NCBI GenBank assembly: GCA_905479495.1
Contig: CAJQMR010000009.1
Coordinates: 124,001 to 188,000 of the forward strand
DNA from: an uncultured Anaerolineae bacterium
GTDB taxonomy: Bacteria; Chloroflexota; Anaerolineae; Promineifilales; Promineifilaceae
Direction of reading: 5' to 3'
Length of the DNA: 64,000 nucleotides
Shown: piece after piece, positions 8,507 to 17,930 of the stretch
Numbering within the stretch: position 1 is the stretch's first letter
Layout of the letters: each line of letters begins with the position of its first letter
Program-made: the position numbers and the translations under genes
The notes under the pieces: generated by a model
The model's database searches: none
Told to the model about the DNA's origin: nothing
Seen by the model: the letters and a program-made list of their open reading frames with translations, nothing else

Positions 8507-10072
8507 CTACTGCCTTTGGCGGCGGGAGTACCAAACAGCCATGCCAGCCAGGGCCAACAAGCCGGGCGCAAAGCAGACGCTGACCAATTGCAGCAGGCTG
8601 AGCTGGCTTTGGGTAATCGTCACCTGGCGCGGGATCGATTCGCGGGCGGAAAGCTCAATCGAGGCCACATCATTGACCAGCCAATTGGCGGCGTTTTCAA
8701 AGAGGAAGCTGTTGCCACCTTGTTGAATAAAGGAATTGGTGAGGAAATCGGTGTCGCCAAAGACGACGAGGCGCGCGCCGCTGGCCGTGTTTTGGGCGCT
8801 GAGGGCGACGGTGAGGCTGCCGGTGGCGTCTTCACCCTCGTCCGGGGCAACTTCCCCGGCAGTGACCATGCGCTCGAAGTTGGTTTCGCCCCAGGCCAAC
8901 TCGCTGGTGGTGATGAGGTTTACGGCCGTTACCTCCGGCGGCAGCTCGGTCGTAATAGATCGAGCCACGTTGAAAATCGTGCCAAACTGATCTAATCCTT
9001 GGGTGATGGGGCTGTTGCCATACTGTGCCCCCACAAACGTCAGGCCAATCGTTTGGCCTGCCTGGGCCAGCGAGGCGTCGATGATGAGATCATTGCGCAA
9101 GGTGATGCCCCAGCTTTCTTGCAGCCAGGGTAGCAGCCCATCGGCTTCCGCAGCGGCGCGGCCTTCGGTATCCACCGCGTCGCGGGCGATGAAGAGTGCC
9201 CCGCCATTGTCTACATAGCTGGCCAGCGCCTCAATTTCCTCGGCTGCCAGCGGGGCTTGCTGGTCGATCAAAAAGACGGCGCTGGCATCTTCTGGCACCT
9301 CGCCCGTAACAAACAGGTTGAGGGATTCGACAGTAAAGCCGGATTCTTCGATGAGGGTAACGGCCGTTCCGATGCCATCCGTGCCAAAATCTTCCCAATC
9401 GCGCTCGCCGTGGCCAGTGACAAAGTAGGCGGTTTTCACGGTGGGATTGATGGTGCGCACCAGGGCGGTGTGCAAATCCTGGTCGGTGAGCGTGGATGTT
9501 TTGGCAAAGGTGCCATCTTCGCGGGTGAAGACCAGCGTGCCAGCAAAGGAAAGATCGTACTGCTCGGCGAGCAGCGGGTTTTCGTTGGGATCAACAAATT
9601 CGTAGCTGAGCTGATCGGTGTAAGCCTGCATGGCTTGCAGGCTGGCTTCTGCCTCGCTGCGTTGGAAAGCGGTGTCGGCGGTGTAGAAGCCCACAACGTG
9701 AATCGGTTCATCAAGCGATTGCAGCAGGTCGATGGTTTCAGGCAGGGGGGTAAAGGCGTTGTCGGCGGTGGCATCGTAGCGCCAGTCGCTGTTTTGGTAA
9801 GCAAGGGTGTAGAGCAGGGCCAATACGGCCGTAAAAAACAAAATCAGCAGCAGCGTACCGCCATACCGCCCGCCACGGCCGCTCAGCCGGGCGCGAACGT
9901 TGTCGGGCCAAAAAATGGCAAAGAGGAGCAGCAGCAGGCCGCTGCCAGCCAGCAGCACATTGGGCAGCCAATCCCAGCGCCGCGTCACAAAATAAACCAC
10001 GCCCCCGCCAACGAGCAGGGCCAGGGCTAAAATTGGAAAAATAGGTGCAAATCGATCAAGTTTTTGCTTCAT
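8507..10072 (-). CDS. GldG-like ABC exporter auxiliary protein
   Basis: 521-aa membrane protein. Two hydrophobic segments near the N-terminus (about residues 8-50), a third near 75-95 (LLLILFFTAVLALLYTLAY), a large extracytoplasmic region, and a C-terminal span (LLQLVSVCFAPGLLALAGMAVWYSRR). The central part (VDNGGALFIARDAVD, ALSAQNTASGARLVVFGDTDF) matches the GldG / IFT-like domain of 'ABC-type transport system involved in gliding motility, auxiliary component'. Forms a unit with the permease and ATPase genes upstream. The name does not imply gliding; in many phyla these sets have unknown cargo. Confidence 0.82.
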   Translation of the reverse strand: MKQKLDRFAPIFPILALALLVGGGVVYFVTRRWDWLPNVLLAGSGLLLLLFAIFWPDNVRARLSGRGGRYGGTLLLILFFTAVLALLYTLAYQNSDWRYDATADNAFTPLPETIDLLQSLDEPIHVVGFYTADTAFQRSEAEASLQAMQAYTDQLSYEFVDPNENPLLAEQYDLSFAGTLVFTREDGTFAKTSTLTDQDLHTALVRTINPTVKTAYFVTGHGERDWEDFGTDGIGTAVTLIEESGFTVESLNLFVTGEVPEDASAVFLIDQQAPLAAEEIEALASYVDNGGALFIARDAVDTEGRAAAEADGLLPWLQESWGITLRNDLIIDASLAQAGQTIGLTFVGAQYGNSPITQGLDQFGTIFNVARSITTELPPEVTAVNLITTSELAWGETNFERMVTAGEVAPDEGEDATGSLTVALSAQNTASGARLVVFGDTDFLTNSFIQQGGNSFLFENAANWLVNDVASIELSARESIPRQVTITQSQLSLLQLVSVCFAPGLLALAGMAVWYSRRQRQ

Positions 10073-10148
10073 AATTCTTGTTTGCCACAGAGATCACAAA
10101 GGAAAAAGAGAAAAACCTCTAAATTCTCTATGTCCTCGGTGGCTAATC

Positions 10149-10883
10149 TTACCGCCAGCGGCGGCTTTCTAGAACACGAGTGGCGGCGAACAGGGTGATG
10201 GCTGTCACTGCCAGGTAATACACGATGTCCTTGGCTACAATCAGCCCACGGTAAAAGTTTTCCTGATGGTTGGATAGGGAAAGTTCGTTGAGGATGGTAA
10301 CGGCCGTATCGCCCAAGGAAAACGACTGGGCCGGAATTACCAACAAATAAAGCACCAGCGTCAGTCCCAAGGCCAAAATAAAAGCCACCATCTGGTTTTC
10401 TGACAGGGCCGAAGCCAGGATGCCAATCCCCAGCAGCGCGGCTCCGTACAAGATTACGCCCAGGTAGGCGGTCCATATCGGGCCAGGGTCGGGGTTGCCA
10501 AAAACAAACAAAATAGCGGGAAAGACGAGTGTCAGAGACGTAGTGACCAGATAAAAAATAAAGCCTGCCAGAAATTTGCCCAACACCACTTCACCGTCGC
10601 GCAGGGGCAGGGTCATGAGCAGCTCCATCGTGCCGCTGCGCTGCTCTTCAGACAGCAGGCGCATGGTTAGGGCGGGCATGGCAAACAGGTAGAGGAAGGT
10701 GTACAGGCCTAGCACGTTTTGCACGTCGATGGGCAGCGAACCGGGTTGGCTGGCCAGGAAAAACAGTTCGGAGGCAAAAATGTAGCCGGTCAGGGCAATA
10801 ATCACTACGCCAAAGATGTAGGCCAACGGCTGCACAAAAATCGCGCCCAGTTCACGCCGGGCAATTTGCCAGATGTTATGCAT
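10149..10883 (-). CDS. ABC-2 type permease (GldF-like)
   Basis: 244-aa protein with six membrane segments. The N-terminus MHNIWQIARRELGAIFVQPLAYIFG and the element MRLLSEEQRSGTMELLMTLPLRDGEVVLGKFLAG are typical of ABC-2 permeases of the GldF/NosY type. Lies between the ATPase gene (11022-12017) and the GldG-like gene, all in one direction, and would form the membrane channel of that exporter. Confidence 0.88.
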   Translation of the reverse strand: MHNIWQIARRELGAIFVQPLAYIFGVVIIALTGYIFASELFFLASQPGSLPIDVQNVLGLYTFLYLFAMPALTMRLLSEEQRSGTMELLMTLPLRDGEVVLGKFLAGFIFYLVTTSLTLVFPAILFVFGNPDPGPIWTAYLGVILYGAALLGIGILASALSENQMVAFILALGLTLVLYLLVIPAQSFSLGDTAVTILNELSLSNHQENFYRGLIVAKDIVYYLAVTAITLFAATRVLESRRWR

Positions 10884-11021
10884 GGGCCACCCCCACAGGT
10901 TTTTTTAACGCAAAGGCGCGGAGGCGCAGAGGGAACGTTATGGATGGCAGCGTACCCAGAAATACCATGCTGTCCTTCCTGCGAGAGCGGGAATCTACTT
11001 GTTGGCTTGTCAGCTTCTTAA

Positions 11022-12017
11022 TCATTGTTCAGCCTCCAATGTTTCTTCGGGTACTTCCAGTTCTTCGGGTTCGGGGCTGGTGGCTTGGGCTTCTTTGAGT
11101 TTTTCCAGGAAGAGGGTTTCCAGGCTGAGACGGTGTGGGCTGAGTTCGAGGAGTCCCCAACCTTGGGAAACGGCCGTTTCCGCCACCGCTATCTTTGTTT
11201 CATCCCGGCCATCTACCGAGAGGAGAAATTGGTTGGGACCGCTGCTGGCAACGGCCGTTATCCCTTCAATCGTGTGTAGAATCTCGCTGGTTTGCTCGGT
11301 TGGTTGGGCAAGTTGCAAGGAAAGCTGGTTGCCGCCCTGTTTGATCTGGCTCATGGGGAGGTCGGCGTAGATACGGCCGTTCATAATCATGATCACCCGG
11401 CTGCAAATTTGCTCCACCTCGGCCAGGATGTGGGTACTCAAGAGTACGGTGCGTTTGCGCCCCACGTCGGCAATGATTTGGCGGATTTCCACAATTTGGG
11501 CGGGGTCCAAGCCAATCGTTGGCTCATCCAGGATGAGCACGTCTGGGTCGTGCAGCAGCGCCTGGGCGATGCCCACTCGCTGGCGCATTCCTTTGGACAG
11601 GCTGCCGATGAAGCTTTCGGCACGATCCAGCAAATCGACAGCTTCCAGCACATCATCAACACGATCCCATACATTTTCCAGCCGTCGCACCTGGCCTATG
11701 AAGTGTAGATACCCCTCCACACTCATTTCTGGGTAGAGCGGCACCGTTTCCGGCAGGTAGCCCAACTGCTGCCGTGCCTGCAAACTTTCATCGACGGTGT
11801 GGAAGCCGGCGATGTAAGCATCCCCTTCGCTGGGCGGCATGTAGCCGGTGAGCATACGCATGGTACTGGTTTTGCCCGCACCGTTTGGCCCTAAAAAGCC
11901 CACAATTTCCCCCGGTTCGCAGGAGAAGGTGAGATTGGAAACGGCCGTATACGTCCCGTACCGCTTTGTTAAATTATCTGCTTCAATCATAAAAATTGGG
12001 TTGTCTGCTTCATTCAT
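11022..12017 (-). CDS. ABC transporter ATP-binding protein (GldA-like)
   Basis: About 331-aa ATPase. Walker A GPNGAGKTST, signature LSKGMRQRVG, Walker B DVLILDEPTIGLD and the switch His (LLSTHI) are all present. The C-terminal 100 residues are an acidic extension seen in GldA/CcmA-like exporters. ATG at 12017 is used here; a GTG at 12023 and an ATG at 11990 (MIEADNLTKRYG) are alternatives, and none has a clear ribosome binding site. First gene of the exporter unit with the permease, GldG-like protein and APH-like kinase. Confidence 0.9.
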   Translation of the reverse strand: MNEADNPIFMIEADNLTKRYGTYTAVSNLTFSCEPGEIVGFLGPNGAGKTSTMRMLTGYMPPSEGDAYIAGFHTVDESLQARQQLGYLPETVPLYPEMSVEGYLHFIGQVRRLENVWDRVDDVLEAVDLLDRAESFIGSLSKGMRQRVGIAQALLHDPDVLILDEPTIGLDPAQIVEIRQIIADVGRKRTVLLSTHILAEVEQICSRVIMIMNGRIYADLPMSQIKQGGNQLSLQLAQPTEQTSEILHTIEGITAVASSGPNQFLLSVDGRDETKIAVAETAVSQGWGLLELSPHRLSLETLFLEKLKEAQATSPEPEELEVPEETLEAEQ

Positions 12018-12171
12018 CTGCACGATTGCCTACCTTATAGACGCTATCGCGTAAATGATACCCAAGTTTGCTTGGCTGAAAAGTGATGAATGGATTGGTT
12101 ATTTAATCTTTAATATGAATGAGCAGTTGTTTAGATTATTAATGATGGCTGGCAACGGCCGTTTTCTCTAA

Positions 12172-12201
12172 TTCGACGCACCCCCGTCAGACTGATATAA
12201 T
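12172..12201 (+). promoter_or_regulatory. Candidate promoter of secG
   Basis: TTCGAC (12172-12177), 18 bp, TATAAT (12196-12201), about 70 nt before secG. Good -10, weak -35. Confidence 0.45.
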
Positions 12202-12273
12202 CCTCACTTGGTTTTTTGCTGGACACAGTGGGCAGTCCGCACTGCCTAAAAATAAATATAGAGGAAGAAATAG

Positions 12274-12528
12274 ATGAATTTGCAACCATGGGCTCCCTAT
12301 TTTGGGATTGCTGAAATTATATTGGCGATTGCTTTAACTGTTTTGGTTTTGCTGCAAACCAAGGGCTCAGATTTAGGTGGTTTCCTAGGCGGTGGCGGCG
12401 GTGGTGATAGCAGCTTCCGTACGCGCCGTGGTGTGGAAGCTACGATGCACAAAGTGACCATTGCCTGCTCCATCGCCTTTTTTGTCTGCACCGTATTTGC
12501 CTTTTTGGCCTGGGGTCAGGCTGCTTAA
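12274..12528 (+). CDS. secG: Preprotein translocase subunit SecG
   Basis: 84 aa with two membrane spans (residues about 10-28 and 60-80) separated by a Gly-rich loop: LLQTKGSDLGGFLGGGGGGDSSFRTRRG. The first span followed by Gly-rich loop and F(R/K)TRRG is characteristic of SecG, which supports SecYEG-mediated export. Ribosome binding site AGAGGAAG is 8 bases before ATG. Confidence 0.93.
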   Translation: MNLQPWAPYFGIAEIILAIALTVLVLLQTKGSDLGGFLGGGGGGDSSFRTRRGVEATMHKVTIACSIAFFVCTVFAFLAWGQAA

Positions 12529-12577
12529 GAAAGCTGCTGTTATAGAATTGTAAATCACGACGATTTAGTTTATGAAG

Positions 12578-12616
12578 ACGTGAAGCGTCAGGGCCTTTTG
12601 GCTCTGCGATTCACGT
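12578..12616 (+). terminator. Hairpin and T-rich tail after secG
   Basis: ACGTGAAGCGTCAGGGCC, TTTT loop, GGCTCTGCGATTCACGT with a few mismatches, followed by TTTATTGTTT. Reasonable intrinsic terminator; it ends only about 10 nt before the next start codon, so it could also act as an attenuator of that gene. Confidence 0.6.
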
Positions 12617-12626
12617 TTTATTGTTT

Positions 12627-14309
12627 ATGAAGCTGCATTTACGTTGGCAACTTTTACTGGCTGTGGTGGGATTTGGCCTTATTTTGGCCATACTTTCTTT
12701 TCAGGTACAGTCTGCCGGTTTATGTACCACTCGTGTTCCCGCTTCCGGCGGCGTGTTTGCTGAGGGGATGGTGGGTGCGCCGCAGCGCTTGAATCCGCTG
12801 TTCAGCGATCCGTTTCCGGTCGATCAAGAGTTGGTGAACCTGCTGTTTGATGGCCTGGTGCAGTATGATCATGCCGGGCGCTTTATTCCGGCCCTGGCTG
12901 AGAGCTGGACCGTGAGTGAAGACGGCCGTTCCCTGCAATTTACCTTACGCAGCGGTCTGGTCTGGCACGATGGGGAACCCATCACTACCGCCGATGTCGC
13001 TTTTACCTACGGCTTGCTCCAACAAGATGCTGTGCCTGCCGCAGATGCCGTTAAAGCGCTGTGGCAAACCATCACAATTAATCCGATTGACGAGCGCACC
13101 ATCGAATTTGTCCTGACTGAGCCGTATGCCCCATTTTTGGAAGCGACCATGCGGGGCATTCTGCCTGCCCATTTGCTGCAAGACGTGCCCGTTGCCGAAC
13201 TGGCGGACCATGCTTTTAATCAGCAGCCGGTGGGCAGCGGCCCCTGGCGCGTGGCACCAGGTCAGGATTGGGCCACCACGCGCAGCCTGCGCCTGACGCC
13301 CAATCCCCTGGACTGGCGGGAAGGCACCCAAATTCCGGCACTCGATTTCCGTTTTTACCCAGACGAAGAAAGTTTGCTGACAGCGTTTGCCAATGGGGAT
13401 ATTCAGGCGATTAATTCGGTGTCTGACGAGATGCTGCCGGGGGTAACGGCCGTTCCGCAGGCCCGCCTTTTCACGACTGTTGCCCCACAATACACCCAGC
13501 TTGTTTTCAACCAGAGCGACACTGGCTTTGCCCCGCTCCAGCAAGCGGCCGTGCGCCAGGCTTTGGCTGCTGGTCTAAATCGGGACCAGCTTATCGATCA
13601 GGCGCTGAACGGCCAGGGAGTGCCGCTTACCGGGCCCTATCTACCTGATTCGTGGGCCTCTGATCAGGCAATCTTTGCGGCTGCGGGTGTGAGTGCCGCC
13701 AATTCGGATGAGTTGCTGAACAATGCTGGCTGGGCGCTGTCAGATGGCAGTATGGTGCGTCAGCGAGAAGGTGAATCGTTCCAATTGCGACTGCTGATGT
13801 TGAACAGTGATGTTCAGCAGCGTCTGGCGCAGGCGGTGGCGACACAGTGGGAGAATTTAGGCGTAGCGGTTGTGGTGGAAACGGCCGTTTCCCTCACCGA
13901 TTTGCGTGAAAAACTGGCTGCGCGGGACTTTGATGTGGCCTTGGTAGACATTACGCCCTCGATAGATCCAGACCTGTACGATTTTTGGAGCCAGGAAGCG
14001 ATTATTCGCGGGCAAAATTATGGTGCCTGGAACAATCGTCGGGCCAGCGAGGCATTGGAAGCCGGACGGCAGGTGTGGGGGTTGGGGGAGAGACGGCCGT
14101 ATTACAACACCTTCCTCACCATTTATGCCGATCAGGTTCCCGCTATTACCCTGTACCAGCACGTTTATACCTATGCCCTGAGCAGCGAAGTGAATCAGGC
14201 AGAAATAGGCCCCATTTACGAGCCGCGTGATCGATACCAAACCTTTGCCAACTGGTTCTTACTCTACCGAGATGTTACTATTACCTGCCCAACAGAAGAA
14301 AATAGTTAA
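12627..14309 (+). CDS. ABC transporter substrate-binding protein, family 5 (oligopeptide type)
   Basis: 560 aa. N-terminal hydrophobic signal (MKLHLRWQLLLAVVGFGLILAILSF) without a clear lipobox, then GGVFAEGMVGAPQRLNPLFSDPFPVDQELVNLLFDGLVQYD, the typical start of SBP_bac_5 domains that bind peptides or similar solutes outside the cell. Further family marks: AESWTVSEDGRSLQFTLRSG, and VRQALAAGLNRDQLI near residue 310. No permease gene is nearby, so it is an orphan binding protein. I use the ATG at 12627; an upstream TTG at 12621 is less likely. Confidence 0.88.
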   Translation: MKLHLRWQLLLAVVGFGLILAILSFQVQSAGLCTTRVPASGGVFAEGMVGAPQRLNPLFSDPFPVDQELVNLLFDGLVQYDHAGRFIPALAESWTVSEDGRSLQFTLRSGLVWHDGEPITTADVAFTYGLLQQDAVPAADAVKALWQTITINPIDERTIEFVLTEPYAPFLEATMRGILPAHLLQDVPVAELADHAFNQQPVGSGPWRVAPGQDWATTRSLRLTPNPLDWREGTQIPALDFRFYPDEESLLTAFANGDIQAINSVSDEMLPGVTAVPQARLFTTVAPQYTQLVFNQSDTGFAPLQQAAVRQALAAGLNRDQLIDQALNGQGVPLTGPYLPDSWASDQAIFAAAGVSAANSDELLNNAGWALSDGSMVRQREGESFQLRLLMLNSDVQQRLAQAVATQWENLGVAVVVETAVSLTDLREKLAARDFDVALVDITPSIDPDLYDFWSQEAIIRGQNYGAWNNRRASEALEAGRQVWGLGERRPYYNTFLTIYADQVPAITLYQHVYTYALSSEVNQAEIGPIYEPRDRYQTFANWFLLYRDVTITCPTEENS

Positions 14310-14326
14310 TTTAGCTAGGAAGAATT

Positions 14327-14761
14327 ATGAGTCGAATTGTTCATGTAGATAGTCCCACCAAAATTCGCAACCGTCATATGCGCAGCATTGCCGAAATGCT
14401 GCGGAAGCTGATGCAAAAGCCACAGATGGACGCCGAGGCCCGTGATATGGCAGCCATGATCACTTTGCTGCTGTGGGAGATTGCTGATGGCGTGGAGCAG
14501 TCGGCCAAGGCGTGGGAGAAGCGGGATTATTGGATGAAGGCAGAGCGCTTTATCCGTGACTGGAAATGGACGGCCGAAATTGCCGCCAATATGGAAGATG
14601 TCATTCGCAATGATGCGTGGGACCTGGTTCCCGAGCTGATGGCTGAACTGTACCCGAACTTTACCGGCATTCAAATCAAAACGATGACTCGCAAAGCGTC
14701 ATTGTGGCAGGGTGCCCTGAAGAAACTGTTGTCTGATCCCCCTCGTGAATATCCCTGGTAG
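14327..14761 (+). CDS. Conserved hypothetical protein, helical
   Basis: 144 aa, no signal or membrane span, predicted mostly helical and rich in Met, Trp and charged residues (WAKRDYWMKAERFIRDWKW-like segments). I do not recognise the family. It starts 17 nt after the binding-protein stop with a GGAAG ribosome binding site and ends 6 nt before the esterase, so the three are likely one transcript. Confidence 0.7.
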   Translation: MSRIVHVDSPTKIRNRHMRSIAEMLRKLMQKPQMDAEARDMAAMITLLLWEIADGVEQSAKAWEKRDYWMKAERFIRDWKWTAEIAANMEDVIRNDAWDLVPELMAELYPNFTGIQIKTMTRKASLWQGALKKLLSDPPREYPW

Positions 14762-14767
14762 ACGCAG

Positions 14768-15736
14768 ATGGCTCGTTGGTGGCTGGCAATTGGGTTAACG
14801 TTGTTTTTTGCCATTGCCGCTGGCTGTACTTCGGTTGAACTGCCGCCAACGGCCGTTCAACCACTTGTTCTCCCCACACCCATAAAAACCCCTGTCGCCA
14901 ACACAGTCACGGCCACTGTTTCTTTGGTGGAAACGGCCGTTCCCACGCCACAACCCACCGCTACGCCACCTCCCTCACCAACTCCCTGCGCTTCACCGGG
15001 TCGCATCGAAATGGGCACCTTTCCCAGCCTCACTGCTGGCCCAATGGCCTACCGGATTTATTTGCCGCCCTGTTATGGCATAGACGGCCGTACCTACCCC
15101 ACGCTGTATTTGCTGCCCGGTAATATCCACACCGAGGCAATTTGGGATAGTTTAGGGATCGATGAAGCCGCCGAGGCAGGCATTTTGGCCGAAAGTTGGC
15201 CACCTTTTCTTATTGTGCTGCCAGCTGGGGGTCAGATTGCCAATTACAGTTCCGGTGGTCCTGGCTCGTACGAAAGTGTCATCATGAACGATCTGATACC
15301 CTTTGTGGAGCAGACTTATTGTGCCTGGGCCGATCCGGCGGGGCGGGCCATTGGCGGTCTGTCACGCGGCGGGTATTGGGCTTTGGAAGTTGCCTTTCGT
15401 TTTCCCGAAGAATTTGCCAGCGTAGGTGGGCACAGTGCAGCCCTGCTGGATCAATTTGCTGGGCCTGCAGTGAATCCACAATACACAGGCTTGAGCCAAA
15501 ATTTAGGTGATTTACGCATTTATCTGGACATTGGGGCAAGCGACTATGTGATTAACAACATTCGCCAACTGCATGAGGATATGGAAACGGCCGTTCCGCC
15601 CATCCCGCACACCTGGGTGCTTAACGAAGGCAGCCATGAGGAGAGCTATTGGCAAGCCCACATTCCCGATTATATCACCTGGTACACTGATCCCTGGCCA
15701 CAGCTGCGCGATGCCTATCCAGCTTGTTCGCCCTAG
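14768..15736 (+). CDS. Lipoprotein esterase, alpha/beta hydrolase (Esterase D / enterochelin-esterase-like)
   Basis: 322 aa. Signal peptide with lipobox IAAGC at residues 17-21, then a Thr/Pro-rich linker. The hydrolase domain starts about residue 80 (YRIYLPPCYGIDGRTYPTLYLLPG); nucleophile elbow GLSRGG (Ser about residue 198); candidate Asp in LDIGASDY and His in NEGSHEESYW near the end. The pattern fits PF00756 putative esterases. Probably anchored outside the membrane. Substrate unknown. Confidence 0.85.
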   Translation: MARWWLAIGLTLFFAIAAGCTSVELPPTAVQPLVLPTPIKTPVANTVTATVSLVETAVPTPQPTATPPPSPTPCASPGRIEMGTFPSLTAGPMAYRIYLPPCYGIDGRTYPTLYLLPGNIHTEAIWDSLGIDEAAEAGILAESWPPFLIVLPAGGQIANYSSGGPGSYESVIMNDLIPFVEQTYCAWADPAGRAIGGLSRGGYWALEVAFRFPEEFASVGGHSAALLDQFAGPAVNPQYTGLSQNLGDLRIYLDIGASDYVINNIRQLHEDMETAVPPIPHTWVLNEGSHEESYWQAHIPDYITWYTDPWPQLRDAYPACSP

Positions 15737-15743
15737 ATCAAAA

Positions 15744-15766
15744 AAGCCAGGCACATCGCCTGGCTT
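15744..15766 (+). terminator. Intrinsic terminator after the esterase
   Basis: AAGCCAGGC, loop ACATC, GCCTGGCTT, then a T-rich tail (CTTGCTTTTTCC). A-run on the left side lets it work in both directions, serving the convergent small gene at 15800 as well. Confidence 0.75.
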
Positions 15767-15799
15767 CTTGCTTTTTCCAATGAGTGTAAAACTTAACGG

Positions 15800-15985
15800 T
15801 TATTCTAGCTCTTTCAATTTTTGGCTGATTAATGAATCCAGCTTGGAGGATTCATTGGCTTTCATACGTCGCAAGACAACGCGTAAATTTTCAATTTGGC
15901 GGGATAACATTTCTGGATTGGGTAACTCTTTGAAATCAAATGGGCCTTTAAAACCATTTGAGGCATTGATCGAATTTGTTTTCAT
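15800..15985 (-). CDS. Small hypothetical protein
   Basis: 61-aa frame with the only convincing signals in a 380-bp gap: AAGGA about ten bases before the ATG, and a bidirectional terminator past its stop. Charged, helical sequence (MLSRQIENLRVVLRRMKANESS, no more than a coiled segment). No recognised family; coding status is moderate. Confidence 0.45.
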   Translation of the reverse strand: MKTNSINASNGFKGPFDFKELPNPEMLSRQIENLRVVLRRMKANESSKLDSLISQKLKELE

Positions 15986-16118
15986 CTTAGGTATCTTCCT
16001 TAAACTTCCACGTTACTGCACACAACTTAATAGTACTAAAGAACTATAACCAGTATATCTATCAAAAATGATTACACTGTAAGTCGTTCCGCGCAAGTTG
16101 TGTAAATCTGACTACATT

Positions 16119-17222
16119 TTACTCATCTGCTTCGGCAGCAGGCAAGGTGAGATTAGTACGGGCCGAAAGCCAAACAAGTAAAATGATAACGGCCGTTGCC
16201 AGCAGCAGCCACAGCCCAATTTTTAGCAGGCGATTGGCTACAAAAATGGCAACCAGCCCAAAAGCAATTGCCACGGCATAATAGCCTAGCACGATGCCCC
16301 GCACGGGTAATCCCCGGTCCAACAGGCGGAAATGCAAATGCCGCCGGTCTCCCTGAAAGGGATGTTGCCCCCGACGCAGGCGAGTTACTATGAGCCAGGC
16401 GACGTCCAAAATAGGGACGGCCATCACCAGCAGCGCCGTGGACAGCTTGGCTGGGGCCAGAATAGAGAGCGTCGCCAGATTGTAGCCAAGCACCCAGGCA
16501 CCCGTTGTCCCCAAGAAAATTGAGGCGGGGGCAAAGTTAAAGAGCAAAAAACCAACCAGAGCACCAGCCAAGGCCAGGGGGAAAAGCGTGACGGCCGTTT
16601 GTCCCGTATCGGCCAGCAAATTGTAACTGTGCAAGGCAAACATGAGTGCCGCAATGGTGCCGACACCCCCGGCCAGTCCGTCTAATCCGTCGAGAAAATT
16701 GACGGCATTTATCATCCCCATGACCCAAAAGAGTGAGATGATATAGACGAGAAACGGCCGTATCACAACAATATTGTTCTCATCCAGGCTAAAAAAGAGA
16801 GAAACAACCCCACCCTGCCAAAAATCGGTTGTGGGCAGCGGGTTGGTGAACCGCTCGATAAAAACGGTGTGGCTGATGGCAATCACCGCCGCTGTGATCT
16901 GGAAAACGAGCTGCCAACGAGGTGCCAAATCGAGTCGGTCGTCTAGAGCGGCACCAATAAAGATGACAACGGTGCCTAAAATGACGCCTTGCAGCCGTAG
17001 AGAATCATCGCCTTGAGGTGGCAGCAGCAGGTAGATAAGGCCAATGCTGAGGAGGTATCCGGCCATAATGGGGACACCGCCGAGCTTAGGCACCAGCCCG
17101 GCATGCTGGCGGCGTCCACCTGGGGCGGCGACCAGGCCCCAGCGAAAGGCTAGCTGACGGATGGGTGGTGTTAGCAGAACGGCCGTTGCCAGTGCCACAC
17201 CAAAAACCAAAAGATAGTTCAT
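16119..17222 (-). CDS. Polyprenyl-phosphate sugar-1-phosphate transferase (MraY/WecA/TagO family)
   Basis: 367-aa polytopic membrane enzyme with about ten spans. Family motifs: PKLGGVPIMAGYL near residue 50, DDRLDLAPRWQL near 91, NAVNFLDGLDGLAGG near 176 (catalytic Asp region), and the His-rich cytoplasmic loop FQGDRRHLHFRLLDRG near 293. This set points to the WecA/TagO branch rather than MraY, so it probably starts an undecaprenyl-linked surface glycan. Its ATG directly follows the TAA of upp. Confidence 0.88.
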   Translation of the reverse strand: MNYLLVFGVALATAVLLTPPIRQLAFRWGLVAAPGGRRQHAGLVPKLGGVPIMAGYLLSIGLIYLLLPPQGDDSLRLQGVILGTVVIFIGAALDDRLDLAPRWQLVFQITAAVIAISHTVFIERFTNPLPTTDFWQGGVVSLFFSLDENNIVVIRPFLVYIISLFWVMGMINAVNFLDGLDGLAGGVGTIAALMFALHSYNLLADTGQTAVTLFPLALAGALVGFLLFNFAPASIFLGTTGAWVLGYNLATLSILAPAKLSTALLVMAVPILDVAWLIVTRLRRGQHPFQGDRRHLHFRLLDRGLPVRGIVLGYYAVAIAFGLVAIFVANRLLKIGLWLLLATAVIILLVWLSARTNLTLPAAEADE

Positions 17223-17843
17223 TTAGCCGGTGCCAAACTGACGATCCCCGGCGTCGCCCAGGCCTGGCACGATAAAACCGATGTCGTTGAGGTGAGAATC
17301 AATTTGGGCAATGTGAATGGGCACGTCGGGATGCGCTTTTTGTAGGGCGGCGATGCCTTCTGGTGCGGCCAGCAAGCCTACAAATTTGATGCGCTTGGCA
17401 CCCCATCGCTTCAAAATATCCACGGTGGCAATCGCGGAACCGCCAGTGGCCAGCATGGGGTCCAGCACCAGGCAAACCTGCACGGTGGGGAAGGTGGGCA
17501 GCTTGTTGTAATAAGAGACGGGCTGCAATGTTTCCTCGTCCCGATAGAGACCGATATGCCACACTTCGGCACCGGGCATCATTTCCCAAATGCCATCGAC
17601 CATGCCCAAACCGGCGCGCAGGATGGGAATTAGCCCAATTTTTTCGCTTAAGTCCCGGCCGGTGGCGGTGCCCATTGGGGTTTTTATTTCAATTTCGGCC
17701 GTCTTTAAATCGGCTGTGGCTTCGTAACAAAGCAGCATTGCCACTTCCCGAATGAGTTCCCGAAATTTCTTTGGCTTGGTATCGACACTGCGCATCAGCG
17801 ACAGTTTGTGTTTGACCAGGGGGTGTGTTGACTCAAAAACCAT
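17223..17843 (-). CDS. upp: Uracil phosphoribosyltransferase
   Basis: 206 aa, the usual length. Makes UMP from uracil and PRPP in pyrimidine salvage. Motifs: [17 protein letters not shown] at the start, [13 protein letters not shown], the PRPP-binding [13 protein letters not shown] near 130, and the C-terminal [14 protein letters not shown] uracil-binding segment. GGAGGAG ribosome binding site precedes the ATG. Co-transcribed with the polyprenyl transferase. Confidence 0.97.
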   Translation of the reverse strand: MVFESTHPLVKHKLSLMRSVDTKPKKFRELIREVAMLLCYEATADLKTAEIEIKTPMGTATGRDLSEKIGLIPILRAGLGMVDGIWEMMPGAEVWHIGLYRDEETLQPVSYYNKLPTFPTVQVCLVLDPMLATGGSAIATVDILKRWGAKRIKFVGLLAAPEGIAALQKAHPDVPIHIAQIDSHLNDIGFIVPGLGDAGDRQFGTG

Positions 17844-17930
17844 GCATCTCCTCCTCAGAATGAAGCGCGCTGCGTGAAACGAGATTCCATTCTATCCACG
17901 CATCTTTTAATGAGTGTACCTGGTGCGTTT

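Noticed and set aside
12578-12616. Riboswitch before the substrate-binding protein gene
   Set aside because: A single hairpin with T-rich tail right after secG is explained by simple termination; no aptamer-like sequence seen.
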